From an uncultured Oscillospiraceae bacterium (GTDB lineage: Bacteria > Bacillota > Clostridia > Oscillospirales > Oscillospiraceae), in NCBI GenBank assembly GCA_934589835.1, contig CAKTOK010000062.1, forward strand, positions 1 to 6,118: a stretch of DNA of 6,118 bases, given 5' to 3'. Position 1 is the first letter of the stretch; each line of letters opens with the position of its first letter. Shown here piece after piece: positions 1 through 5,081 of the stretch. The notes below the pieces were generated by a model. The model was not told where the DNA came from. It was given only the letters and a program-made list of their open reading frames with translations, and made no database searches. Made by a program: the position numbers and the translations under genes.

Positions 1-157
1 CGCCCCAATCCACCACGTTCTCCAGAACCACCAGAGAATCGTCGGTGTCGGCGGCGGCGTCATCCTTCTTGGTGTCATCAGTGTTGTTCTGGCTGCCGCA
101 GGCCATCAGGCTCAGCGCCATCACCAGCGCCAGCAGCATTGCGAGTATCTTTTTCAT
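1..157 (-). CDS. Lipoprotein, N-terminal fragment (runs off left edge)
   Basis: Only the first 52 codons are in the window. The protein begins MKKILAMLLALVMALSLMAC: a two-lysine n-region, a hydrophobic core and a lipobox L17-M-A-C20, so it should be exported, lipidated on Cys20 and anchored to the outer face of the cytoplasmic membrane. After the cysteine comes a polar, Asp/Asn/Lys-rich linker (about residues 21-40), then LVVLENVVDW, probably the start of the folded domain. This layout is typical of ABC-transporter substrate-binding lipoproteins in Firmicutes, but no diagnostic domain is visible, so that role is inference. The start is supported by an AAGGAAG ribosome binding site at 172-166, 8 nt from the ATG. 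It is expressed from the strong promoter at 249-277. The terminator at 423-457 separates it from the NlpC/P60 gene upstream, so the two are probably independent transcripts. Confidence 0.85.
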   Translation of the reverse strand, partial: MKKILAMLLALVMALSLMACGSQNNTDDTKKDDAAADTDDSLVVLENVVDWG

Positions 158-172
158 GGGATGTACTTCCTT

Positions 173-220
173 TCACATTCTTATGGTTCTATACCGGCGG
201 ACCGGAAGATAGACAGTCAT
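173..220 (-). CDS. Possible 15-codon leader ORF upstream of the lipoprotein
   Basis: On the minus strand an ATG at 220-218 opens a short frame, MTVYLPVRRYRTIRM, stopping with TGA at 175-173. An AGGAGG lies at 238-233, 12 nt upstream, which is rather long spacing. The stop codon directly abuts the lipoprotein's ribosome binding site (172-166), an arrangement that would allow translational coupling or attenuation. Four of 15 residues are Arg. The AGGAGG can also pair with the CCTCC just downstream (GGAGG-AACC-CCTCC), which would hide it. There is no homology support; this may be chance. Confidence 0.2.
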   Translation of the reverse strand: MTVYLPVRRYRTIRM

Positions 221-248
221 TTGGGAGGGGTTCCTCCTGACAGTGGCT

Positions 249-277
249 ATCATACGCCGGAGGTGCATAAATGTCAA
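249..277 (-). promoter_or_regulatory. Sigma-A promoter of the lipoprotein gene
   Basis: Read on the minus strand: -35 TTGACA (277-272), a 17-bp spacer, then -10 TATGAT (254-249). This is a perfect -35 with one -10 mismatch. Transcription should begin near 243-244, giving a leader of about 86 nt before the lipoprotein ATG at 157. Confidence 0.85.
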
Positions 278-299
278 GAAGAAAATGAATAAAATTCCA

Positions 300-320
300 T
301 CACAAAGGAAAGATTTGTGA
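300..320. promoter_or_regulatory. Perfect inverted repeat upstream of the lipoprotein promoter (operator candidate)
   Basis: TCACAAA (300-306) and TTTGTGA (314-320) are perfect 7-bp inverted arms separated by 7 bp. The centre (310) is about 67 bp upstream of the predicted start of the lipoprotein transcript and 23 bp upstream of the -35 element, a position used by many activators. No regulator can be named. The arms have the opposite orientation to a CRP site. The surrounding DNA is AT-rich, which raises the chance of coincidence. Confidence 0.35.
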
Positions 321-422
321 AAAGAGTCAGATTTCAAAGGGGGAGAAAGGGGAGAAATAAGCAAAATAACAGAAAAACACGATGTATAATTGCATAAATA
401 TGTAAATATACAGGATGGCGGA

Positions 423-457
423 AGAAAAAGGGCAGGCCGGCGCGCCGGTCTGCCCTT
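423..457 (-). terminator. Rho-independent terminator after the NlpC/P60 gene
   Basis: Bases 428-440 and 445-457 form a 13-bp GC-rich stem with one mismatch (436/449) and a CGCG loop. On the minus strand the stem is followed by a T-rich run (TTTTTCTTC, 429-421). It lies about 40 bp past the NlpC/P60 stop at 496. The plus-strand side has no T-run, so it acts in the minus direction. Confidence 0.85.
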
Positions 458-495
458 CGAAAAGGCGTATGAAGAAGTCTCGGGAAGCACTGCGG

Positions 496-1413
496 TCAGC
501 CGCTGATGATGCGGCCGGCGTACAGATATGTACGGGCGTAGTAGCTCTCATGCAGGGAGCTGATGATAACGCCGCTGCTGGTGCTGGCATGAATGAACTG
601 ACCGCCGCCCAGATAGATCCCCACATGGCCGATGCCGCCGCCGCTGGTGTTGAAGAACACCAGATCGCCGGGGGCGCGCTCCGCCGTGGTAACGGGGGTG
701 CAGAGGGCATACTGGCCGGTGGCGCCGTGGGGCAGAGAGATGCCGAACTGGGCGAACACCTTCATGGTGAAGCCGGAGCAGTCGATGCCCTTGTAGCTGG
801 TGCCGCCGTAGCGGTAGGGGGTGCCCAGATAGGTGTAGCTGTGGGCAATGATGTCCTCGGCCAGCGTGCTGGTGGCGTAGGTGCCCTCGTAGTCGGCATA
901 GTGGACCGGCTCGCAGTAGGCGGACAGCACATAGCCGGTGGCGGTGCCGTAGGACACCTGATACCAGTCGCCGTCCACGTCCAGCAGATGGGCGACCTTG
1001 CCGTTCCAGATGGTACGCAGGGCCTTGGCGTCCTCAGACGGGGCCTCGCGAAGGGTGATGTAGTTGTCGCAGACGGCCATGGCGCCGTCGTATTCCGCCA
1101 GAAAGTTCTGCTTTTGCAGCTCCTCCGTCTCGCGGATCAGGGCCTGCGCGGCCAGCTCCGTCAGGGTCAGGGAGGCGTCGCCGTCTGCCAGCACGCCGGA
1201 TTCCTGCGCCAGACGCAGCCCGTCACCGGTCTGGAGCGCGGTAGCGCTGCCGGAGGCCACGCCGCTGGCGGCCAGCACCTCCACGGCGGTCTGGTATTCA
1301 TAAGGTGTAACGGGCTCGGAGACAGTCTGCTCGTCGGCACCGGCCACGGCCACGCCGCCGGTCAGTGTGATGACGGCGGAGAGGCCCAGCGCCGCAATAT
1401 GCTTGAGATACAT
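496..1413 (-). CDS. Secreted SH3-NlpC/P60 peptidoglycan hydrolase
   Basis: A 305-aa exported cell-wall endopeptidase; the family cleaves peptide bonds in peptidoglycan stems, often D-Glu-diamino-acid linkages. Residues 1-26 form a signal peptide (MYLKHIAALG start, AGA before D27 as a likely cleavage site). Residues 28-110 are an alanine-rich region of unknown fold. Residues 112-170 look like a bacterial SH3 domain (NYITLREAPSEDAKAL, WNGKVAHLLDVDGDWYQVSY, GYVLSAYC), which usually binds the wall. Residues 182-305 are the NlpC/P60 domain, with catalytic Cys212 in GIDCSGF, His263 in IGHVGIYLG and a third polar residue His275 in FIHAS; all three triad positions are present. The ribosome binding site is weak (AGG about 8 nt before the ATG), but no other in-frame ATG lies just upstream. 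It has its own extended -10 promoter and terminator, so it is probably monocistronic. The exact bond cleaved is not known. Confidence 0.95.
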   Translation of the reverse strand: MYLKHIAALGLSAVITLTGGVAVAGADEQTVSEPVTPYEYQTAVEVLAASGVASGSATALQTGDGLRLAQESGVLADGDASLTLTELAAQALIRETEELQKQNFLAEYDGAMAVCDNYITLREAPSEDAKALRTIWNGKVAHLLDVDGDWYQVSYGTATGYVLSAYCEPVHYADYEGTYATSTLAEDIIAHSYTYLGTPYRYGGTSYKGIDCSGFTMKVFAQFGISLPHGATGQYALCTPVTTAERAPGDLVFFNTSGGGIGHVGIYLGGGQFIHASTSSGVIISSLHESYYARTYLYAGRIISG

Positions 1414-1473
1414 GGGAATTACCTGCCGTTCCTGTCATAGATTCCAAGGGGGAGAGAACACCCCACGCGACCT

Positions 1474-1482
1474 ATCATACCA
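1474..1482 (-). promoter_or_regulatory. Extended -10 promoter of the NlpC/P60 gene
   Basis: On the minus strand TGGTATGAT (1482-1474) fits the extended -10 pattern TGnTATAAT with one mismatch. No good -35 is seen at 16-18 bp, which fits an extended -10 promoter. The AT-rich tract at 1491-1540 lies upstream and could act as an UP element. The predicted start is near 1467, giving a leader of about 54 nt before the ATG at 1413. Confidence 0.6.
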
Positions 1483-1560
1483 CAGCGCTTTCAAAAAAGC
1501 TACATAAAAATTACAAAATGATAACAAAATTTTCAGAATGGTAATAAAGAGGGCGAGGGG

Positions 1561-1590
1561 TTGCATAAAGCGCCCAGTATGCTGTATAAT
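1561..1590 (+). promoter_or_regulatory. Promoter of the AraC-family regulator
   Basis: -35 TTGCAT (1561-1566), an 18-bp spacer, and a perfect -10 TATAAT (1585-1590). The start should be near 1597, leaving a leader of only about 22 nt before GTG 1619. GCCCA (1572-1576) and TGGGC (1592-1596) are inverted around the -10 and could be an operator. Because this promoter lies inside the open frame upstream of 1619, it argues against the ATG at 1538. Confidence 0.7.
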
Positions 1591-1593
1591 ATG

Positions 1594-1606
1594 GGCAAAA
1601 AATGCG
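1594..1606 (+). promoter_or_regulatory. Candidate AraC-type site at the regulator's own promoter
   Basis: GGCAAAAAATGCG here matches GGCAAGAAATGCG at 2472-2484, before the symporter, at 12 of 13 positions. This copy sits on the predicted transcription start of the regulator gene, so binding there would be expected to repress it (autoregulation). The role is inferred from position and repetition only. Confidence 0.4.
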
Positions 1607-1610
1607 GAGG
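1606..1610 (+). promoter_or_regulatory. Ribosome binding site fixing the GTG start of the AraC-family gene
   Basis: GGAGG with an 8-nt gap to GTG 1619. The upstream in-frame ATG at 1538 has no comparable site and precedes the promoter, so GTG 1619 is chosen. Confidence 0.8.
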
Positions 1611-1618
1611 TACAGGGC

Positions 1619-2467
1619 GTGGAACCGTTGCAGTACGAGGAGAGAGGATATTTGAAGGAGCCGTTCCGGCTGTTCCATCTGGCGGATGGGCAGCACGAGC
1701 GTATCGAGTATCACTATCATACCTTTCATAAGATCATCATTCTGCTGGCGGGGCAGGCGGGCTATGCCATCGAGGGCGAGCGGTACGACCTGACGCCGGG
1801 GGATTTTGTGCTGGTGGGACGGGGCAGCATCCACCGGCCGGAGGTGGCGCGGGACGCCTTTTACGAGCGGATGATCCTGTACATCTCGCCGGCGTATCTG
1901 GCGTCGCTCAGCACGGCCGACTGCGATCTGGAGGAGTGCTTCCGGCAGGCCCAGACGGCCTTCCGCTATGTGTACCGGGACGAGGGCGGCAGCCGCGTGC
2001 GTCAGCTGTTTCAGGAGCTGGCGGAGACAGTGCGGCAGGGCGGCTACGGCGCGGCGCTGCTGGAGCGGGCGCAGTTTCTGGAGCTGATGGTGGAGGTGAA
2101 CCGCGTGTGCCGCGGGGGGCATCAGGTGCAGGCGGCCGCCGGAGACAGCAAGGTGGTGGCGCTTTTGCAGTACCTGAGCCTGCATTTGACGGAGGAGCTG
2201 TCCATTGACCAGCTGGCGCAGCGGTTCTACATCAGCAAGTATCACATGATGCGGCGGTTCCGGCAGGAGACAGGCTACTCCATCCACGGGTATCTGACGG
2301 AGAAGCGGCTGCTGTTGGCCCAGCGCCTGCTGGCCCAGGGCACGCCGCCCTCGGAGGCGGGCCTGCAGGCGGGGTATCAGGATTACTCCACCTTTTCCCG
2401 CGCCTATAAGAAGCAATTCGGGCACGGACCGTCGGCAGATGTGACGAGACAGCACGATTTGCAATAA
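1619..2467 (+). CDS. AraC-family transcriptional regulator (cupin sensor + HTH)
   Basis: A 282-aa one-component regulator starting at GTG 1619 with MEPLQYEERG. The in-frame ATG at 1538 would add 27 residues, but it lies upstream of the promoter and lacks a ribosome binding site. Residues about 25-80 form an AraC-type cupin sensor: a His-rich strand YHYHTFHK (31-38), then GYAIEGERYDLTPGDFVLVGRGSIHRPE. Residues 82-170 are mostly helical linker. Residues about 178-275 are the DNA-binding domain with two helix-turn-helix units: SIDQLAQRFYISKYHMMRRF (195-214) and AGLQAGYQDYSTFSRAYKKQFG (247-268), the second carrying the usual GY..YSTFSR..KK.FG signature. Length is normal for the family. The ligand is unknown. 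The next gene, 89 bp downstream on the same strand, is a DAACS symporter. A 13-bp motif shared by both promoters suggests that it controls itself and the transporter. Confidence 0.93.
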   Translation: MEPLQYEERGYLKEPFRLFHLADGQHERIEYHYHTFHKIIILLAGQAGYAIEGERYDLTPGDFVLVGRGSIHRPEVARDAFYERMILYISPAYLASLSTADCDLEECFRQAQTAFRYVYRDEGGSRVRQLFQELAETVRQGGYGAALLERAQFLELMVEVNRVCRGGHQVQAAAGDSKVVALLQYLSLHLTEELSIDQLAQRFYISKYHMMRRFRQETGYSIHGYLTEKRLLLAQRLLAQGTPPSEAGLQAGYQDYSTFSRAYKKQFGHGPSADVTRQHDLQ

Positions 2468-2471
2468 ATTT

Positions 2472-2505
2472 GGCAAGAAATGCGATTTACATTGATAAAA
2501 ATGCC
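2472..2505 (+). promoter_or_regulatory. Direct repeat at the symporter promoter (candidate AraC-family binding site)
   Basis: GGCAAGAAATGCG (2472-2484) is followed by TGATAAAAATGCC (2493-2505). Their AAATGC cores start at 2478 and 2499, exactly 21 bp or two helical turns apart, the usual arrangement of half-sites bound by AraC-family proteins. The upstream copy is nearly identical to 1594-1606 in the regulator's promoter. The first half-site is just upstream of the -35 and the second lies between -35 and -10, so activation or repression are both possible. Inferred only. Confidence 0.4.
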
Positions 2506-2513
2506 CGTATAAT
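2486..2513 (+). promoter_or_regulatory. Promoter of the symporter gene
   Basis: -35 TTTACA (2486-2491, one mismatch), a 16-bp spacer, and a perfect -10 TATAAT (2508-2513), with a start near 2520. The symporter can therefore be transcribed separately from the AraC-family gene; no terminator lies between them, so readthrough is also possible. Confidence 0.7.
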
Positions 2514-2544
2514 GGAGAACAGTAAATCCCTGTCAGGTCATTTT

Positions 2545-2550
2545 AGGAGG
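2545..2550 (+). promoter_or_regulatory. Ribosome binding site fixing the symporter start
   Basis: A consensus AGGAGG lies 6 nt before ATG 2557. Upstream in-frame starts, including the ATG at 2512 that overlaps the -10 box, have no such site. Confidence 0.85.
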
Positions 2551-2556
2551 AGAGCT

Positions 2557-3795
2557 ATGAAGAAATTCCTGAAGAACTACTGGTTTATCCTGTGTATGCT
2601 GACCGGTATCGTGGGCGGCTGCCTGGTGGGCGCGCTGGCCCCGTCGTTCGGCAGCAAGATCGAATTTTTGGGCACGCTGTTCATCAACATGATGTTCTGC
2701 GTGGTGGTGCCGATGGTGTTCTGCTCCATCTCCTCCGCCATTGCCAACATGAAGAGCGTGAAGCGTGCCGGTAAGATCATGGGCGTGACCATCGTGACGT
2801 TCCTGACCACCGCCGCCATCGCCGGTGTGCTGATGTACATTGTGTGCCGCATCTTCCCGCTGGTGGACGGCCACTACAACATGGTGGAGGGCGAGGTCGG
2901 CGAGGTGCTGGGCTTCGGCGACATGATCGTGAACTTCTTTACGAAGCCGGACTTCGCGGAGCTGCTGAGCCGCCGGGCCATCCTGCCCCTGATCGTGGCG
3001 GCGGTGCTGTTTGGCTTCGGCGTCCAGATGAGCGGCGGGCCGGAGACCAGGACCGCCAAGCTGCTGGAGGACATCACGGAGTGCATCATGAAGACCGTGA
3101 AGCTCATCACCTACTACGCGCCCATCGGCTTTTTCGGCTTCTTCGCCAATCTGGTAGCGGTGTACGGCCCCGAGCTGGTGAAGGACTACGGCCGTACCCT
3201 CATCATCTACTACATCATGAGCTTTGTGTATATGCTTATCTCCTTCCCGCTCTATGCCCGCTTCGGCGGCGGCAAGGGCGCCGCAAGGGTCATGTTCTCC
3301 AAGCTGTTCCGGCCGGCGGCGGTGTCCTTCGGCACCTGCTCGTCCGTGGCCACCATCCCCACCAACATGGAGGTGGCGGAGGAGACGGGCGTCAGCAAGG
3401 ACGTCAGCGACATCGTGCTGCCGCTGGGCGCCACCATGCACATGGACGGCTCGGCCATGGCGGCCATCGTCAAGGTGGCCTTCCTGTTCGGCGTGTTCGG
3501 GCTGGACTTCTCCACGGATAAGGCCATTCTGGCCATCATCGTGGCGGTGTTCTCCTCTGTGGCCATGAGCGGCATCCCGGGCGGCGGCGGCACCGGAGAG
3601 CTGGTGGTGTGCACCATCTTCTTCCCCGATCAGCTGGCCATCGCCTATCCCGTGGCACTGGCCATCGGCAATCTGGTGGATCCCCCTGCCACCATGGTCA
3701 ACGCGGCCGGCGACTATGTGGTGTCCTTCATCGTGTCCCGCTATGTGGACGGCAAGGACTGGCTGCAGAAGAAGCTGGCGGAGAAAAAGGACTGA
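2557..3795 (+). CDS. DAACS-family (sodium:dicarboxylate/amino acid) symporter, atypical binding site
   Basis: A 412-aa inner-membrane secondary transporter of the glutamate/dicarboxylate:cation symporter family, a normal length. ATG 2557 is chosen over upstream in-frame ATGs because it alone has an AGGAGG and lies after the promoter. TM1 begins at once (NYWFILCMLTGIVGGCLVGALAP). The family core is present: HP1 FGTCSSVATIPTN (258-270), the TM7 motif HMDGS (295-299, usually NMDGT), HP2 GIPGGGG (339-345) and TM8 D375-P-P-A378-T379-M-V-N382-A-A-G-D386. By hand alignment to GltPh, cation-site residues N382, D386 and D297 are kept, as are D375 and T379. However, the TM8 arginine that holds the acidic side chain (GltPh R397) is Ala378, and HP1 R276 is Cys261. 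The substrate may therefore be neutral or otherwise not a dicarboxylic amino acid. It ends at a strong terminator and is probably controlled by the adjacent AraC-type regulator. Confidence 0.92.
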   Translation: MKKFLKNYWFILCMLTGIVGGCLVGALAPSFGSKIEFLGTLFINMMFCVVVPMVFCSISSAIANMKSVKRAGKIMGVTIVTFLTTAAIAGVLMYIVCRIFPLVDGHYNMVEGEVGEVLGFGDMIVNFFTKPDFAELLSRRAILPLIVAAVLFGFGVQMSGGPETRTAKLLEDITECIMKTVKLITYYAPIGFFGFFANLVAVYGPELVKDYGRTLIIYYIMSFVYMLISFPLYARFGGGKGAARVMFSKLFRPAAVSFGTCSSVATIPTNMEVAEETGVSKDVSDIVLPLGATMHMDGSAMAAIVKVAFLFGVFGLDFSTDKAILAIIVAVFSSVAMSGIPGGGGTGELVVCTIFFPDQLAIAYPVALAIGNLVDPPATMVNAAGDYVVSFIVSRYVDGKDWLQKKLAEKKD

Positions 3796-3818
3796 ACGGA
3801 ACTCCTCACATACCGTGC

Positions 3819-3860
3819 AAAGGAGAGCGGCGGGCGCGCATCGCCCGCCGCTCTCCTTTT
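3819..3860 (+). terminator. Strong intrinsic terminator after the symporter
   Basis: An uninterrupted 18-bp stem (3819-3836 with 3842-3859), with a GC-rich core, a 5-nt loop (3837-3841) and a closing TTTT. It begins 23 bp after the symporter stop and isolates it from the yerC operon. Confidence 0.92.
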
Positions 3861-3936
3861 GCCGCAAAAAGAATGAGGCGGAAAACGAGGCGGCAGAGGA
3901 GCTATTTGGCGGACAAAAAATATTTTGCGGCGGGAG

Positions 3937-3965
3937 TTTACTTTCACGGACTAAAATGGTACAAT
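3937..3965 (+). promoter_or_regulatory. Promoter of the yerC-methyltransferase-hslO operon
   Basis: -35 TTTACT (3937-3942), a 17-bp spacer, and -10 TACAAT (3960-3965) with an extended TGG just before it (3957-3959). The start should be near 3972, about 38 nt before ATG 4010. The rest of the gap (3861-3936) has no gene; it holds a 9-bp inverted repeat, GCCGCAAAA (3861-3869) and TTTTGCGGC (3923-3931), with unknown meaning. Confidence 0.7.
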
Positions 3966-4009
3966 AGCAAAGAGGTCCGGAACGACCACAGAAAAGAGGA
4001 GAATGAGAC

Positions 4010-4324
4010 ATGGTAAGAGCAGCCAAGTCCAAAATTGCAAAAAAGGAAAAGAGCGACCGTCTGTATCAGGCCATCCTGACGCTGGAGACAGAGGAGGAGT
4101 GCTACAACTTCTTTCAGGATCTGTGCACCATTTCCGAGCTGCGTAGCATGGAGCAGCGCTATGAGGTGGCGACGCTTCTGAACGACGGTATGATCTACAA
4201 TGATATTCTGGAGAAGACCGGCGCATCCAGCGCCACCATCAGCCGCGTCAACCGGTCGCTGATCTACGGCAACGGCGGGTATGAGAGCGTGCTGGAGAAG
4301 ATGAAGGAGAAAGAAGAAAAATGA
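4010..4324 (+). CDS. yerC: YerC/YecD-family TrpR-like DNA-binding protein
   Basis: A small (104-aa), probably cytoplasmic, helical protein of the TrpR superfamily. The family signature is clear: EECYNFFQDLCTISELRSMEQRYEVATLLNDG (29-60), then a helix-turn-helix, YNDILEKTGASSATISRVNRSL (63-84), ending in the typical YGNGGYESVL (86-95). The N-terminus (1-17) is lysine-rich. Family members are annotated as Trp-repressor-related, but a tryptophan role is not established and no trp genes are present here, so the regulon is unknown. The start is supported by AGAGGAG at 3995-4001, 8 nt upstream. It is the first gene of the operon and its TGA overlaps the methyltransferase ATG by 4 bases, implying translational coupling. 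Confidence 0.9.
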   Translation: MVRAAKSKIAKKEKSDRLYQAILTLETEEECYNFFQDLCTISELRSMEQRYEVATLLNDGMIYNDILEKTGASSATISRVNRSLIYGNGGYESVLEKMKEKEEK

Positions 4325-5061
4325 GCTGCTACGAGGCGCTGGCCGCGTCCTACGATGCGCTGACGGAGGACGTGGGCTACGAAAAGCGGGCGGATTTTCT
4401 GGAAAAGCTGTTCCGCCGCAGCCGCATCCCCGTGAGGGTGGTGCTGGATCTGGCCTGCGGCACCGGCACCATGACGTGGCTGCTGACGGGCCGCGGCTAT
4501 GAGCTGATCGGCGTGGACGGCTCTGAAGAGATGCTGGCGGCAGCCATGAGCAAGAGCGGGTCGGTACAGGGCGTACCGCCCATCTTTTTGCATCAGTCCA
4601 TGCCGAGGCTGGATCTGTACGGCACGGTGGACGCCGCCGTATGCTGCCTGGACAGTCTGAACTATCTGACCGATCCGGAGGAGGTGCGGCGGACGTTCCG
4701 GCGGCTGCACCTGTTTATCGCGCCGGGCGGCGTGCTGGTGTTCGATGTGAACACCGCGGCCAAGCTGGCGGCGCTGGACGGGCAGGTGTTTCTGGACGAG
4801 ACGGCGGACACCTACTGCGTGTGGCGCACCGAGTATCACCGCGGACTGTGTACCTACTACATGGATCTGTTCCAGCGGCGGACGGACGGCGCGTGGCAGC
4901 GGCGGGAGGAGCTGCACCGGCAGCGGGCCTACACTGTGGAGGAGCTGACGGCGTGGCTGACGGAGGCGGGCTTCGGCGATATCCGCGTGTATGGCGACAG
5001 GAAGCTGCGGCGGCCAACGGAGAAGGAGCAGCGGGTGTATGTCTGCTGCGTGCGAGAATAA
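4321..5061 (+). CDS. Class I SAM-dependent methyltransferase, YqeM-like
   Basis: A 246-aa, probably soluble, Rossmann-fold methyltransferase. The N-terminus MSCYEALAASYDALTEDVGYEKRADFLEKL resembles the YqeM/small-molecule methyltransferase type. Motif I is VLDLACGTGTMTWLL (41-55). The acidic residue that should bind the SAM ribose is D66 in LIGVDGSEEML. Motif IV is DAAVCCLDSLNYL (104-116), and motif VI is LFIAPGGVLVFDVNT (131-145). The C-terminal half (YTVEELTAWLTEAGFGDIRVYGD, 204-226) has the usual post-motif helix and strand. The catalytic core appears intact; the methyl acceptor cannot be read from the sequence. ATG 4321 overlaps the yerC stop (ATGA), with AGGAG at 4305-4309 inside yerC. 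hslO follows after 20 nt. Being sandwiched between a DNA-binding protein and a redox chaperone does not itself reveal a substrate. Confidence 0.88.
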   Translation: MSCYEALAASYDALTEDVGYEKRADFLEKLFRRSRIPVRVVLDLACGTGTMTWLLTGRGYELIGVDGSEEMLAAAMSKSGSVQGVPPIFLHQSMPRLDLYGTVDAAVCCLDSLNYLTDPEEVRRTFRRLHLFIAPGGVLVFDVNTAAKLAALDGQVFLDETADTYCVWRTEYHRGLCTYYMDLFQRRTDGAWQRREELHRQRAYTVEELTAWLTEAGFGDIRVYGDRKLRRPTEKEQRVYVCCVRE

Positions 5062-5081
5062 GCAAAAGAGGTTGACATAAT

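Noticed and set aside
300..320. CRP-type binding site
   Set aside because: CRP sites read TGTGA-N6-TCACA; here the arms are TCACA first and TTTGTGA second, with a different spacing.
383..412. Imperfect palindrome TGTATA...TATACA near the NlpC/P60 terminator
   Set aside because: About 12 of 15 positions pair, but the stretch is almost all A/T, lies downstream of the terminator and far from the next promoter, so chance is the better explanation.
415..1440. Plus-strand open frame opposite the NlpC/P60 gene
   Set aside because: The opposite strand encodes a full NlpC/P60 protein with signal peptide and catalytic residues; this frame is Gly/Ala/Val-biased, starts within the terminator region and has no family features.
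1511..2476. Minus-strand open frame opposite the AraC-type gene
   Set aside because: The plus strand holds a clear AraC-family protein; the antisense translation is Leu/Arg/Gln-biased with no recognisable domain.
2533..4032. A 499-codon open frame on the minus strand opposite the symporter
   Set aside because: It is His/Asp/Gly-rich low-complexity translation antisense to a clearly conserved transporter and crosses its terminator and the yerC promoter; it reflects GC-rich codon bias, not a gene.
5072..5077. TTGACA before hslO as a promoter -35
   Set aside because: No acceptable -10 is found 16-18 bp downstream, and that spacing would fall inside hslO; it is simply sequence next to the ribosome binding site.
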